Counted from the stretch's first letter, positions 33,727 through 43,343 are shown. The stretch: 64,000 bases of DNA from Paenibacillus sp. HWE-109 (GCF_022163125.1 NZ_CP091881.1:1426001-1490000); one strand, 5' to 3'. Program-made: numbers and translations. The notes: generated from the sequence alone by a model not told the origin.

Positions 33727-34557
33727 GTGAAACATCTGTTAAAGTGGTTAAAGTATGTAGTTTTGTCTGTCGTCGCCATCCTAACGTTGATCCCAGTGCT
33801 TTACGTCTTGTTTTATTCTTTCAAATCCAATCAGGAACTAATTACGGGGGGCAGCTTGCTGCCTCGCAAGTGGGTATTCTCTAACTATTCAGAAGTATGG
33901 GAAGAGCTGAATTTCTCCCTGTACTTCTATAATTCAGTGATTTTTGCTACTGTCAGTTCTGGGCTGAGTGTGTTCATGGGAGCAATGTCTGGGTATGTTT
34001 TTGCCAGGACCCAATTCCCGGGCAAACGACTGCTCTCTCTGCTGATTATCGGGGTGATGTTCGTTAGCCTGGGTCCGATGACCTTGTTTCCCAAGTTCAA
34101 GCTGGCTGTGGATTGGGGATTGACGAACAGTATTTTTACGATACCGCTTGTTGCCTTGTACGGTTTGGGAGCTAGTGTTTTCCTGTACGAAGGCTTCGTT
34201 AAATCACTCGGCAAGGAGATGGATGAGGCAGCAATTGTTGATGGTGCCTCCTATTTCAAACGCTTTTACCAACTGACATTGCCGCTCATGGCTCCGATTA
34301 CCGCTACTTTTTTCCTGTTGGAATTTATTGCGGAATGGAACAATTATATTTTCCCGTTAGTGATGAGCATCGGCAATCCAGATACCAAGACACTGACTGT
34401 AGGTGTGGTTGAACTGCGCAATATGGGTTCTGGCGCAGCTGCCTGGAACTTGTTGCTGGCCGGCTCGATGATTTCTGTTATTCCTGTATTGGTTGTATTT
34501 ATTGTATTGAATCGGCAAATTGTAGGTGGACTTGCGCAAGGTGCAGTGAAGGGTTGA
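33727..34557 (+). CDS. Sugar ABC transporter permease, MalG/UgpE type
   Basis: The 276-residue permease has six helices and the EAA loop EMDEAAIVDGASYFKRFYQLTLPLM. It ends with GGLAQGAVKG, usual for this family. It starts at GTG, with AAGGAGG at 33712-33718 eight bases away. It lies 13 bases after its partner. No ATPase gene is in the operon; as in many Bacillota a shared MsmX-type ATPase elsewhere probably energises it. Confidence 0.88.
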   Translation: MKHLLKWLKYVVLSVVAILTLIPVLYVLFYSFKSNQELITGGSLLPRKWVFSNYSEVWEELNFSLYFYNSVIFATVSSGLSVFMGAMSGYVFARTQFPGKRLLSLLIIGVMFVSLGPMTLFPKFKLAVDWGLTNSIFTIPLVALYGLGASVFLYEGFVKSLGKEMDEAAIVDGASYFKRFYQLTLPLMAPITATFFLLEFIAEWNNYIFPLVMSIGNPDTKTLTVGVVELRNMGSGAAAWNLLLAGSMISVIPVLVVFIVLNRQIVGGLAQGAVKG

Positions 34558-34575
34558 CAGATCGGAGGATGCAGC

Positions 34576-36126
34576 ATGTATAAAGTGTTGATTGTAGATG
34601 ATGAGCATTTTATTCGGGAAAGACTAGTCACAATGATTCCTTGGGAAGAATACGATCTCGTGGTTGCCAGTGTAGCAGAGGATGGAGAGAGCGCCCTGGA
34701 GCAGATCCAGGCGGTATCCCCAGATATTGTTATTACGGATATCCGAATGCCCGATATGACAGGACTAGAGATGATAGCCAGGGCTGAGTCCTATCGACCG
34801 AATATACAGTTTATCATTCTTAGTGCTTACAGTGAATTCGAATATGCCCATAGAGCACTCCAGTTAGGGGTAGCGGATTATCTGCTTAAGCCGACGAAAC
34901 CGGAGGAATTACTGCAGGTTCTTCTTAAACAGGTGGATAGGCTGGAACAGCTTAAAGTGCTGAGAAACCGTGACCGTCGCAATCGCTATTATGAGGAATC
35001 CATCCGCTCCCAGTATATTCAGGAGCTCATATTAGGAGATCAACCTGGCTATGAATGGAAAGAGGAGTGTGCACAGGTAGGTCTGAAATGGCTGCTGGCT
35101 GGCGAGTTGAGACTGTACCTGATTACGTTGGATGGGGCAGATCTGCACGGTCATATGGAGTCTGCCCAAATTGACCAGTTTGCCGTGCAGAACGTTATGT
35201 TCGAGCTTATTGCCGAATACGATGCGGTTTGTCCGATTCGCCTTTCCTTCGGTAAATGGCTGCTGGTTACGGGCGGGATCAGTTCCCAAGATGAGCACCT
35301 CCTCTTTGCCCGGCGATTATATGACTGTATTGACCGATTCACCAAAAAGAAAGTACACATTATGATTTCAGAGTCTGGTCAAAGTCCGCTCCAACTGTCG
35401 AGGTTGTTTTGGGAAACAGAGAAGATGATGGCGTATATGGGAGCGAATCCGGAGGAGCCGGTTCGCTTTCTTTTGCCGTCTCGTGACGAAACGGCCTATA
35501 TGCAATGGACGAAGCCGATGGCTGAGCTTATCGGGTGGATACTGCAGGGAGATACAGACCGAGTGATCGAGTGGCTGAACCAACTGGCTCCTGCCTTCCT
35601 GGAATGGGAGCTTAACGCGGCTAAGCGATGGTGCTTTGAATGGTTGTCTACGATACGGGAACATGCTGAGGTCCAGGGGGATGTTCATCTGCCGAATATG
35701 GATGATCTCAGGATGCGCATCTCCGGTCATACCAAAATCAAGGATCTTCTGTATTTCTTTACCCACGAGATCCATCATATGCTCCGTCAGCGGCATGGCA
35801 AAGGAATTCATCGCTTGATTCGTCTTGCTCTGGAGCGGATTGGGAAGGAATACGAACAGGACCTCCAATTGACCACAATTGCCGAGGATTTAGGCCTTTC
35901 TCCCGTCTATTTGAGTGAACTGTTCAAACAGCAAACGGGAGTCACCTTCCGAGTCCATCTGCTCAGGGCTCGCATGGGCGCAGCTATCAGGCTGCTGAAG
36001 GATCCCACGCTTAAGGTTTATGAGGTATCCTATAAAGTCGGGTACAACAAGGTAGAGCATTTTGTGAAATTGTTCAAAAGGGAATATGGCATGACACCTT
36101 CGGAGTATCGGGGGGCGCTTGTATGA
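34576..36126 (+). CDS. YesN-type response regulator with AraC output
   Basis: The 516-residue protein has a receiver domain at 1-120 (DD at 8-9, phospho-acceptor Asp55 in ITDIRMPD, Lys in LLKPTKPEE), a variable middle part and a C-terminal AraC domain (about 415-515; LGLSPVYLSELFKQQTGVTF, VGYNKVEHFVKLFKREYGMTPSEY). It is the partner of the kinase encoded next, whose start overlaps its stop (ATGA). Placed between the transporter genes, it very probably activates this operon when the extracellular sugar is sensed. Confidence 0.92.
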   Translation: MYKVLIVDDEHFIRERLVTMIPWEEYDLVVASVAEDGESALEQIQAVSPDIVITDIRMPDMTGLEMIARAESYRPNIQFIILSAYSEFEYAHRALQLGVADYLLKPTKPEELLQVLLKQVDRLEQLKVLRNRDRRNRYYEESIRSQYIQELILGDQPGYEWKEECAQVGLKWLLAGELRLYLITLDGADLHGHMESAQIDQFAVQNVMFELIAEYDAVCPIRLSFGKWLLVTGGISSQDEHLLFARRLYDCIDRFTKKKVHIMISESGQSPLQLSRLFWETEKMMAYMGANPEEPVRFLLPSRDETAYMQWTKPMAELIGWILQGDTDRVIEWLNQLAPAFLEWELNAAKRWCFEWLSTIREHAEVQGDVHLPNMDDLRMRISGHTKIKDLLYFFTHEIHHMLRQRHGKGIHRLIRLALERIGKEYEQDLQLTTIAEDLGLSPVYLSELFKQQTGVTFRVHLLRARMGAAIRLLKDPTLKVYEVSYKVGYNKVEHFVKLFKREYGMTPSEYRGALV

Positions 36127-37832
36127 AGCAGCGCCGCCCCTCTTTCCGCCGGTTTCACCAAAAGTTGTTCCTGCTTATGCTTGCATTGGCCCTGCTTCCA
36201 CTTCTGGCTGTGGGCCTTGTTAATATCCTTGTGACCTCCAATTTATTTACCCGGCAATTGGAGGAAAGCGCTGATTTGATCCTGTCCCGCACAGCCGCCC
36301 CTTTGGATCAGCTGTATCAGGAATTCCAAACAGCTGAGGGACTGTTTCTTAAGGATGACGAGCTGATGCTGGCTTTGGCCAATCCGCAAGTTCCTATTCT
36401 CAGGCAGGTTGAGGTAGCCAACCGGCTATCTCAGTACTTGAGCAATATCAAGTATATTAACGCGGACTTTCGCGTTTCCTTTCTTTTGCCCCGAAATCAC
36501 TATCTTTCCAGCTATGGCCTTCCTGTGAAAAATGATCCCGATCGCATTGAGAGCTTTTCTCTGGACAAACGAACCCTGGAACACAGTTACTGGCTGTCTG
36601 ACGATAAAACAACGGGGGAATTCACCTGGATCGTTCCTTTAGGAAGCGTTGCCGCTCAGCAATTGCACGGCTGTCTGCTGATTACCATCCCCTACAGTTC
36701 CATGAGCGCGATGCTCGAAGAGCCGCAACAGCTAGGTCAAAGCCAGTATCTGATTGTTGATACCCGGAATGGAAGGTTGATTCGATCTCCCGGAGCAGAG
36801 GAGAATTCAGAGCTCCAGGCGAGAATTCTTCGACTTCCTGAGGAGATGAGTCTGGGCAAGCCGGAATACAGTTTTACAGAAGGGGACAGCTATTATTCGG
36901 TACGGACGATTGGAGCGGAATGGAAGCTGCTTGGCATTGTGCCACGGCATCAAGTGCTGCTGCCGCTCTACAAGGTATACCAATGGACCATTGGTTTGGT
37001 AGGAATCCTTCTGTTAGGCATGACGCTGCTCTCCATCCGGCTGGCACGGAATTTCTCCCGGCCGATTGAACGTCTGGCCTCGCTCGTTGTCCGCAAGAAA
37101 AGCGACGGAGCCAATCTGCACATTCCGCCTTTGGTGCGTGCGGATGAAATTGGCGTCCTCTATGACGGGATTCGTGAACTGTTAATGGAAATCCGCCAGG
37201 AGCAGGTGCTGAAGAAGGAGTATCGCCTGAGGCTGCTGCAGTATCAGATCAACCCGCATTTTCTCTACAACAGCCTGGATACCATCCAGTGGAAAGCCCT
37301 GGAGCATAAGGATCGTGAGCTCACCAGCATGATTGAGTATTTAAGCGGCTTTCTGCGAGGAGGTCTGGATCAGATTGATGTCGTGACCATTGAGCAGGAA
37401 CTAAGGCACCTTAACAACTATATTGGCATGCAGCAAATCCGCTACAAGGGGCAGTTTGCAATTACAATCCAGATCCCTGAGGCATTCATGCAGCAGGAGA
37501 TTGTGAAAATCTCGCTGCAACCGCTGGTGGAGAACGCCATTATGTACGGAATGAGTCGTCAGGCGGGTGGAAGTCATATCAGGGTTGAAGGCTGGCGTGT
37601 TGCAGCAGATACGTTTTGTATTGGTGTCTTTGATGATGGACAACTGCTGGACGAGGAGCGGGTACAGCGACTGCTCAGCGAGCAGGTTCCTGATCCGGAC
37701 TCCTTTGGCATCCGTAATGTTCATGAGCGGATCAAGCTCTATTTTGGTGAACCTAATGGCTTGCGGATGAAGAAGCTGGAGCAGGGCAAATGCTTCGAAC
37801 TGCTCCTTCCCTATGTGGAAAAGCTTTCATAA
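36123..37832 (+). CDS. YesM-type sensor histidine kinase
   Basis: The 569-residue kinase has a membrane helix at about 15-37, an extracellular sensor region to about 285, a second helix (about 290-310), HAMP, and a His_kinase domain with QYQINPHFLYNSLD (phospho-His 379) and the ATP-binding PLVENAIMYGM and SFGIRNVHERIKLYFGE motifs. It signals to the response regulator encoded before it, with which it shares a four-base overlap. The ligand is probably the sugar, directly or through the binding protein encoded at 37929. Confidence 0.92.
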   Translation: MKQRRPSFRRFHQKLFLLMLALALLPLLAVGLVNILVTSNLFTRQLEESADLILSRTAAPLDQLYQEFQTAEGLFLKDDELMLALANPQVPILRQVEVANRLSQYLSNIKYINADFRVSFLLPRNHYLSSYGLPVKNDPDRIESFSLDKRTLEHSYWLSDDKTTGEFTWIVPLGSVAAQQLHGCLLITIPYSSMSAMLEEPQQLGQSQYLIVDTRNGRLIRSPGAEENSELQARILRLPEEMSLGKPEYSFTEGDSYYSVRTIGAEWKLLGIVPRHQVLLPLYKVYQWTIGLVGILLLGMTLLSIRLARNFSRPIERLASLVVRKKSDGANLHIPPLVRADEIGVLYDGIRELLMEIRQEQVLKKEYRLRLLQYQINPHFLYNSLDTIQWKALEHKDRELTSMIEYLSGFLRGGLDQIDVVTIEQELRHLNNYIGMQQIRYKGQFAITIQIPEAFMQQEIVKISLQPLVENAIMYGMSRQAGGSHIRVEGWRVAADTFCIGVFDDGQLLDEERVQRLLSEQVPDPDSFGIRNVHERIKLYFGEPNGLRMKKLEQGKCFELLLPYVEKLS

Positions 37833-37868
37833 TCACAGCGGGTTTGTCAGTAAATACGAGTTTTGAGG

Positions 37869-37899
37869 GGTTAACTGCGAGTGGATTCCTTTCTATAAT
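37869..37899 (+). promoter_or_regulatory. Internal promoter for the binding-protein gene
   Basis: A perfect -10 TATAAT (37894-37899) lies 17 bases after TTAACT (37871-37876). A start point near 37906 leaves a 5' leader of about 23 bases before the TTG at 37929. The -35 region lies in the 12-base stretch GGTTAACTGCGA, repeated before the binding-protein gene at 41809. Confidence 0.55.
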
Positions 37900-37928
37900 G
37901 AGGTTGTAATTCAAATCAAGGTGAGGGG

Positions 37929-39383
37929 TTGAAGCAATTGAGTAGAAATAAATGGGGGAGCCGCAGTTTGATTACCATAGCTGCCGTGGCGCTGGCTCTG
38001 TCTGCCGGGTGTTCGTCTAGTACAAACAATGGGAAGAATGCAAGCAGCACGCCAGCGGCAGAAAGTGCAAAGCCTAAGGAGAAAGTGACAGTCAAGGTTT
38101 GGGCCAACACGCGGCATGATATTGAGGTTCGGGAGAGTCTGATCAAAAAGTTCAATGAAACGAATCCTGACAATATCCAGATTGATTACAAGGTTTACTC
38201 GGACAACTATGACGAGCAATTGAAGCTTGCACTGAATGCCGGCAAACTTCCGGATATTGCCTATAACATATCGGCCGATCTGATCAATGCGGATTATCCT
38301 ATGGATTTGAACTCCTTGATCACACCGGATATTCGCAAACGCTTTGATAAATCGGCTCTGACAGCGCCGCCTACCTCCAAGAATGGTGAACTGGATCGTG
38401 TTTTTGAGAACGTCACCAATTTGAAATTAGTTTACAATAAGGATTTGTTCAAAGCTTCCGGACTTGATCCAGAGAAGCCTCCAACGACTTGGCAAGAAAT
38501 GCAGCAATATGCGAAACAGATCACAGCCAGTGGAGGCGGCAAGAAGTTCGGTCTTGGTCTGCCGATCAAGCAAACGGTATTCTGGAGGTATTATGTGATT
38601 TATCCAGCAGCTGTTTCGGGAGACATTTATGGCAGGGAAGGCTGGAATGCCGTAACTGGAAAATTTGACTTTTCGCCTTTTGCTAAGTATGTGAAGTGGT
38701 GGATTGATGTGAATAAGGAAGGCAGCGTCTTTCCAGGTGTAGGAAACTATGACAATGATATGATCCGCGCCCAGTTCTCTGAGGGCAATATCGGCATGCT
38801 GTCCGCAGCTACTTGGGATATCGGAGTGTTCAACGATCAGTTTCCAGCCAAGATCGACTGGGCTGTGGCAGACTTCCCTACCTGGGGAGGAAAAGTTCTG
38901 GGTGGTCCTGCCTACGAGACAGCGAGTGGATTCAGTATCAACAAAAAATCAGAACATCTCGAAGCAGCCAAGAAGGTATGGGAATTCTTCCTCTCCGATG
39001 AGATGTTTGTAGCGCTGGCCAAAAAAGGTTTGGGCTCCTTTACAAACTTGGCCGCTCAGGAGAAATCAATTCAACCCAAGGATCGCAAAGGATCAGAAGG
39101 TTTTGTCATCAATGGGAAGTCAATGAATTATCCAATGGCGCCACGGCTCGATTATTCCGTTGTGAACCCTCCGCTTAAAGTGGGCTCCATCGATATCAAA
39201 AAATCGGGCGTTGTCAATGATGTCATGACGGAGCTGTTCATCAAGGGTAAGGACCTTCCAGAAATCGAGAAGTCTTTGCAGGAGCTGGGAGATGCGTTCA
39301 ACAAATTGACGACTGCTAATGTGGAAGCGAAAACGGTGGAGTTAAACAAATATCTGCAACCGGATTTCAAGCCACTGAAGTAA
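37929..39383 (+). CDS. Sugar-binding lipoprotein of the 32763-33713 importer
   Basis: The 484-residue extracellular solute-binding protein (family 1) has a lipoprotein signal with lipobox SAGC, a Ser/Asn/Ala linker, then VTVKVWANTRHDIEVRESLIKKFNE and the family pattern GKLPDIAYN. It begins at TTG in a GGTGAGGGGTTG context. It lies behind its own promoter, which would give the excess of binding protein usual for such systems. By operon membership it serves the two permeases upstream. The downstream Asp-box gene suggests a decorated glycan as ligand. Confidence 0.87.
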   Translation: MKQLSRNKWGSRSLITIAAVALALSAGCSSSTNNGKNASSTPAAESAKPKEKVTVKVWANTRHDIEVRESLIKKFNETNPDNIQIDYKVYSDNYDEQLKLALNAGKLPDIAYNISADLINADYPMDLNSLITPDIRKRFDKSALTAPPTSKNGELDRVFENVTNLKLVYNKDLFKASGLDPEKPPTTWQEMQQYAKQITASGGGKKFGLGLPIKQTVFWRYYVIYPAAVSGDIYGREGWNAVTGKFDFSPFAKYVKWWIDVNKEGSVFPGVGNYDNDMIRAQFSEGNIGMLSAATWDIGVFNDQFPAKIDWAVADFPTWGGKVLGGPAYETASGFSINKKSEHLEAAKKVWEFFLSDEMFVALAKKGLGSFTNLAAQEKSIQPKDRKGSEGFVINGKSMNYPMAPRLDYSVVNPPLKVGSIDIKKSGVVNDVMTELFIKGKDLPEIEKSLQELGDAFNKLTTANVEAKTVELNKYLQPDFKPLK

Positions 39384-39409
39384 CGCTGACAGCAGCGATT
39401 AACCATTCG

Positions 39410-39455
39410 CACCCCCAGATGGCTTTGCCTAACAAGCCGCTTGGGGGTGTTATCT
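39410..39455 (+). terminator. Hairpin between binding-protein and Asp-box genes
   Basis: CACCCCCA (39410-39417) pairs with TGGGGGTG (39442-39449), with an inner GGCTT/AAGCC stem. TTATCT follows, a weak U run. It probably lets only part of the transcripts reach the next gene. Confidence 0.6.
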
Positions 39456-39488
39456 ATCTAGATGAGCGATAGAAAGAGAGGGAAAGTC

Positions 39489-40562
39489 ATGAGACCTAAT
39501 TTTGATTTATCATTGGATGGGGCGGCGATTCAGCCCGTAAGCGGAGATCGCTACCAAGTTCGCCAGTGGCAAGGGATTCCCGGTATCGAATGCGCCTCGG
39601 ACAACAGGTTGTGGGCGGCTTTCTACAGCGGGGGGACTGGAGAGGGCCCTGACAATTATGTTGCTCTCGTGAAAAGCGAGGATCGCGGGAAGTCATGGTC
39701 CGACTTGCTCTATGTGATCGATCCGCCGGATCAGGTGCGAGCATTCGATCCTTGCTTGTGGAAAGACCCAGCGGGGCGCTTATGGGTATTCTGGTCCCAA
39801 AGCTTTAGCTGGTACGACGGACGCTGCGGGGTGTGGGCTTCGGTCTGCGTGGATCCGGGAGCTGACGAGGTTGTCTGGACCAGCCCGAGGCGTATTGCCG
39901 ATGGTATTATGATGAACAAACCAACGGTGCTGAAGAACGGAGAATGGCTGCTGCCGATTGCTGTCTGGGTTTGTCACGAATCACCGCTGAATGAGCTGCC
40001 GGAGCAAGCCTTTTCGAATGTGTACGTTTCAACCGATGAGGGAGCTACCTTCCAACTGCGAGGTTCTGCGGACATTCCGAATCGTCACTTCGACGAGCAT
40101 ATGCTCGTTGAGCGGGAGGACGGCAGTCTCTGGATGCTGGTCAGAACGTTCTATGGCATTGGGGAAAGCATCTCTTCTGATGGCGGACGTACCTGGTCGC
40201 CTGGCAAACCGACTACGCTTGGCGGCCCGAGCGCGCGTTTCTTCATCCGCAGACTGCAATCCGGCCGGTTGCTGCTGGTTAACCACTATGGCTTCAAAGG
40301 GCGAAGCCACCTGACCGCCATGCTGTCCGAGGATGATGGACTCACATGGAGGGGCGGGCTTGTTCTTGATGAAAGATCAGACATCTCCTACCCGGATGGT
40401 GTAGAGGATCAAGAAGGTCATATTTACGTCATTTATGATAGGGAACGGGAGAAAGCCAAGGAAATACTAATGGCAGTGTTCACTGAGGAAGATATTGAGG
40501 CGGGAACAAGCGTGTCTAAGAATGCTGCCTTGAAGCAATTGGTGAATAAGGCCAGTAATTAA
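39489..40562 (+). CDS. Asp-box (BNR) repeat protein, sialidase-like
   Basis: The 357-residue protein carries four Asp boxes, SEDRGKSW, STDEGATF, SSDGGRTW and SEDDGLTW, at about residues 63, 181, 229 and 280. They are spaced as in the six-bladed beta-propeller of sialidases (GH33) and their relatives. No signal peptide is seen, so it works inside the cell on imported material. The start at 39489 follows GAGGGA; the frame is open back to 39462. Context with sugar import fits a glycosidase. True sialidase activity is not proven, since I could not locate the full catalytic Arg triad and Tyr/Glu pair with certainty. Confidence 0.75.
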   Translation: MRPNFDLSLDGAAIQPVSGDRYQVRQWQGIPGIECASDNRLWAAFYSGGTGEGPDNYVALVKSEDRGKSWSDLLYVIDPPDQVRAFDPCLWKDPAGRLWVFWSQSFSWYDGRCGVWASVCVDPGADEVVWTSPRRIADGIMMNKPTVLKNGEWLLPIAVWVCHESPLNELPEQAFSNVYVSTDEGATFQLRGSADIPNRHFDEHMLVEREDGSLWMLVRTFYGIGESISSDGGRTWSPGKPTTLGGPSARFFIRRLQSGRLLLVNHYGFKGRSHLTAMLSEDDGLTWRGGLVLDERSDISYPDGVEDQEGHIYVIYDREREKAKEILMAVFTEEDIEAGTSVSKNAALKQLVNKASN

Positions 40563-40601
40563 GCAAGTCTGGCAAGGGGCATTGTTCCCTTGTTCAAAGT
40601 G

Positions 40602-40643
40602 ACGATCATTTCTCGATATCTAATCGGGGATGATCGTTTTTTT
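40602..40643 (+). terminator. Terminator after the Asp-box gene
   Basis: ACGATCAT and ATGATCGT pair, with further partial pairing inside, and TTTTTTT follows directly. Confidence 0.88.
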
Positions 40644-40645
40644 CA

Positions 40646-40775
40646 TACCCTGTAGTTCCTCTATTGCCCAAGTATATCCCCTTTTTGCCTAAATAGCGTC
40701 CTACAGTTCTCTTTATAGGTTTTGTCGCTATTAAGAGGCTGATCGCTCAAGGCGGCAAAACCGTTTTTCTTATGC
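40646..40775. repeat. Dispersed GGAACTAC..CGCTAT repeat, third locus
   Basis: This stretch aligns with 23660-23790: CCCTGTAGTTCC.CTATTG, then AAATAGCGTCCT.CAGTTC, then GGCGGCAAAACCGTTTTTCT. As at the second locus it ends shortly before the start of an AraC-family gene (40837). Confidence 0.8.
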
Positions 40776-40779
40776 AGTA

Positions 40780-40806
40780 TTGCAAATAGTTAATTACTGA
40801 TATAAT
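40780..40806 (+). promoter_or_regulatory. Possible promoter of the AraC gene at 40837
   Basis: TATAAT at 40801-40806 is a perfect -10. TTGCAA at 40780-40785 is the best -35, but with a spacer of only 15 bases. Confidence 0.4.
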
Positions 40807-40836
40807 CACTGAAAAAGAGACAGGAGTGAATCTATT

Positions 40837-41688
40837 TTGTCGACACAGGTGAAGGATCTATTTGCCATAACGTTATTCGATGTGAAAAAAATACAATATT
40901 ACTCCCGGTTCATGTTTGATTTCACCCAGCCTTATCTGACGGTGTCCTATATCAAAAATGGGGAAGTAATCACGACAGACGACGGCAAGGAGTATATTGC
41001 CAAAACCGGAGACGTGATGATTCATCGCCCTGATACGCCTTTTAATGTGATTTCGCAAAAGGAAGGGATTCACTTTCTGTTTAGCATAGAATTGCACGTT
41101 AGAGAGGGAGAAGATTTCTTTCAGCTGTTCCCGTTCAATAAGGTTATTACGATTCGGGACACCGCTCTGTATGAGAAGAAATTCGACGAACTCAAAGACA
41201 TGTGGCAGCAAAAAGATCATGAACAGGGGGCCGTGCAGGCAAGTTTTCTGGCGCTGTTTCTGCTTCATGAGATTGTGGAAAGCTCCAAAATTGGAGAAAA
41301 GCGTGCATCCAGAGATACGTTCGAAATTGCCCGCTTTAACTATGCGCTTCATTATATTGAGAAGGGTTTGGAGCGAAATATTACGCGTGAGGAATTAGCT
41401 GACATTTACCATATGAATCCTGTCTATTTTAGCCGGGCTTTTAAGCAGGTATATGAGCTGACTCCGATGCAGATGCTGCAAAAAATGAGATTAATACAAG
41501 CGAAACGAATGCTGGAAGATCAGGAAAACACCATCGAGCAAATTTCGCAGAAATGCGGCTTTTATGACGCGTCGCATTTCAATCGCGCTTTTCAGAAAGC
41601 TTTTCGTATGTCCCCTAGCAATTTTCGAAAAAGTATCAAAAGTACAAAAACTGGCATCGTGCCTACATGGTCTGTGGATAGGTTGTAG
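40837..41688 (+). CDS. AraC-family regulator of the sulfatase/ABC operon
   Basis: The 283-residue protein has an N-terminal cupin (about 15-100; GEVITTDDGKEYIAKTGDVMIHRPDTPF) and a C-terminal AraC domain (about 180-275; YHMNPVYFSRAFKQVYELTPMQML, CGFYDASHFNRAFQKAFRMSP). It starts at TTG, with AGGAGTG nine bases upstream; no ATG lies nearby in frame. It is 120 bases upstream of an importer-sulfatase operon in the same direction and probably controls it. Confidence 0.85.
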   Translation: MSTQVKDLFAITLFDVKKIQYYSRFMFDFTQPYLTVSYIKNGEVITTDDGKEYIAKTGDVMIHRPDTPFNVISQKEGIHFLFSIELHVREGEDFFQLFPFNKVITIRDTALYEKKFDELKDMWQQKDHEQGAVQASFLALFLLHEIVESSKIGEKRASRDTFEIARFNYALHYIEKGLERNITREELADIYHMNPVYFSRAFKQVYELTPMQMLQKMRLIQAKRMLEDQENTIEQISQKCGFYDASHFNRAFQKAFRMSPSNFRKSIKSTKTGIVPTWSVDRL

Positions 41689-41752
41689 GATAACATATGA
41701 AGTATAGATTAGGGTGAGGAGGACTTGACGGCGCATACAATTAGCGGAATGT

Positions 41753-41781
41753 TTGACTAAACAAGGTTAACTGCGAATATT
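41753..41781 (+). promoter_or_regulatory. Possible promoter of the sulfatase/ABC operon
   Basis: TTGACT (41753-41758) and AATATT (41776-41781) are 17 bases apart; the weak -10 would suit activation. The interval contains GGTTAACTGCGA (41765-41776), also found at 37869-37880 before another binding-protein gene. Confidence 0.35.
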
Positions 41782-41808
41782 TGTAATCTTAATAAGGGGG
41801 AAATATCA

Positions 41809-43326
41809 ATGGTACAAAAAAGGAAATATTCTGCTATTTTAATCGGATCTGCACTAATTGTACAAATCATTACGGCTTGCTCTGCCTCTCCTGCGAATAC
41901 AGCCAGTACAGGAACTCCCGCAGCAACGGGAACTTCGGGAAATAAAGCCGATGCAGCGCCAACTGGTGAAAAGGTTACCTTGCGAGTCATGGACTGGGCA
42001 GACAGCGAGAAGCCCTATCGCGAGAAATTCATCAAAGATTTTGAAGCGAAATATCCCAATATCAAAATCGAATATACGCTAATGAGCGTTGATCAATTCC
42101 AGAACACGATCACAACAGCGATTAAATCGGGAGATGCGCCGGATTTGTTCCCTATTCCAGGCAATATGTCGCTGAGTATGGCGGTTAAAGGAGAATGGTA
42201 TCAGCCACTAGATGCGTACCTCGATGATGCTTTTAAGAACCAATTCATTGATGGCGTGTTCGTGGAAGGTTCGACGGTGTTGAATGGCAAGGTTTATTCC
42301 ATACCTGCGCTTTCTAGCGTGCCGAGTACGCTTGTGTATTACAATAAGCAGCTGTTTAGAGATGCGGGGCTAAACCCCGACAACCCGCCAAAAACATACA
42401 CAGAATTCCGCGAGGCGGCGAAGAAAATTACAGAAGCGGGTAAAGGCAAGGCGTACGGTATCATCGAGGGTGGCAAACAAATCGGCCGTTGGAAGCTGGC
42501 AGCCATGGACTGGTCCGCGCTGGGCGGCAGCGGGTTAAACCAACAATCGCCGATCAGTTTGGCTACGCATGATGCGAACTATGACAGCAAAGCCGTTGTA
42601 GATGTCATGAACTTGTTCAAGGGCATGAAAGATGACGGAAGCTTTCATCCGAAGACGATGAGCATATCCGCTCCTGAAGCTCGCGCCTTATTTGGCGAAG
42701 GCCAAGCTGGTTTCATTTTGCAAGGGGAATGGTCCATTGGTGTATGGAAACGGGATAATCCTAACTTGGATTTCGGTGTGATGATGCCTCCGGTGCCGGA
42801 CGATGGACAGAAGGGGTATTTGCCTAAGTCAACCATTGGTGCTTGGATCGGAATGTCGAAGACATCGAAACATCCGAAAGAGGCTGCGCTTTATTTGAAG
42901 GAATATTTCAGCAAGGAATATCAGTCCGTATTGGTTAAAGCGGGAGACCGGTTCTCGATCTTAAAGGATGTTAATGAGAGCTCCTCCGAAATTCCGCAGT
43001 TTAAGCAATACTACGACATTGTTCAGAAATCTTCCCGTTTAATCCCGAATCCGCAGATTAGAAACCCTGAACTTACAAGTGTGTATGGGAATTATAAGGA
43101 TGTTCAGCCTGGTGTAGGCGATATCCTGCAAGGCGTCGTATCCGGGGCGATCAAAGATCCAACCGCTCCACTAAAGCAGTACTCCGATCTCGTTAATAAA
43201 GCGTTGGATACGGCTATCGCGAAGGCGAAGTCGGAAGGCGCCAAGGTAGACAAGAATGACTTCGTATTCTCCAATTGGAGCCAGGATAAAAATTACATAG
43301 AACAAGATTACAAATCGATCAAATAA
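41809..43326 (+). CDS. Sugar-binding lipoprotein of the sulfatase operon
   Basis: The 505-residue family 1 solute-binding protein has a lipobox (ITAC, Cys at about residue 24), a Thr/Ala-rich linker, then VTLRVMDWADSEKPYREKFIKDFEAKYPNIKIEY and SGDAPDLFPIPGN. AAGGGGGAAA precedes the ATG. It starts an operon with two permeases and a sulfatase, so its ligand may be a sulfated oligosaccharide; this is inference from context. No ATPase gene accompanies it. Confidence 0.88.
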   Translation: MVQKRKYSAILIGSALIVQIITACSASPANTASTGTPAATGTSGNKADAAPTGEKVTLRVMDWADSEKPYREKFIKDFEAKYPNIKIEYTLMSVDQFQNTITTAIKSGDAPDLFPIPGNMSLSMAVKGEWYQPLDAYLDDAFKNQFIDGVFVEGSTVLNGKVYSIPALSSVPSTLVYYNKQLFRDAGLNPDNPPKTYTEFREAAKKITEAGKGKAYGIIEGGKQIGRWKLAAMDWSALGGSGLNQQSPISLATHDANYDSKAVVDVMNLFKGMKDDGSFHPKTMSISAPEARALFGEGQAGFILQGEWSIGVWKRDNPNLDFGVMMPPVPDDGQKGYLPKSTIGAWIGMSKTSKHPKEAALYLKEYFSKEYQSVLVKAGDRFSILKDVNESSSEIPQFKQYYDIVQKSSRLIPNPQIRNPELTSVYGNYKDVQPGVGDILQGVVSGAIKDPTAPLKQYSDLVNKALDTAIAKAKSEGAKVDKNDFVFSNWSQDKNYIEQDYKSIK

Positions 43327-43343
43327 TGGGGAGTTCACACATC

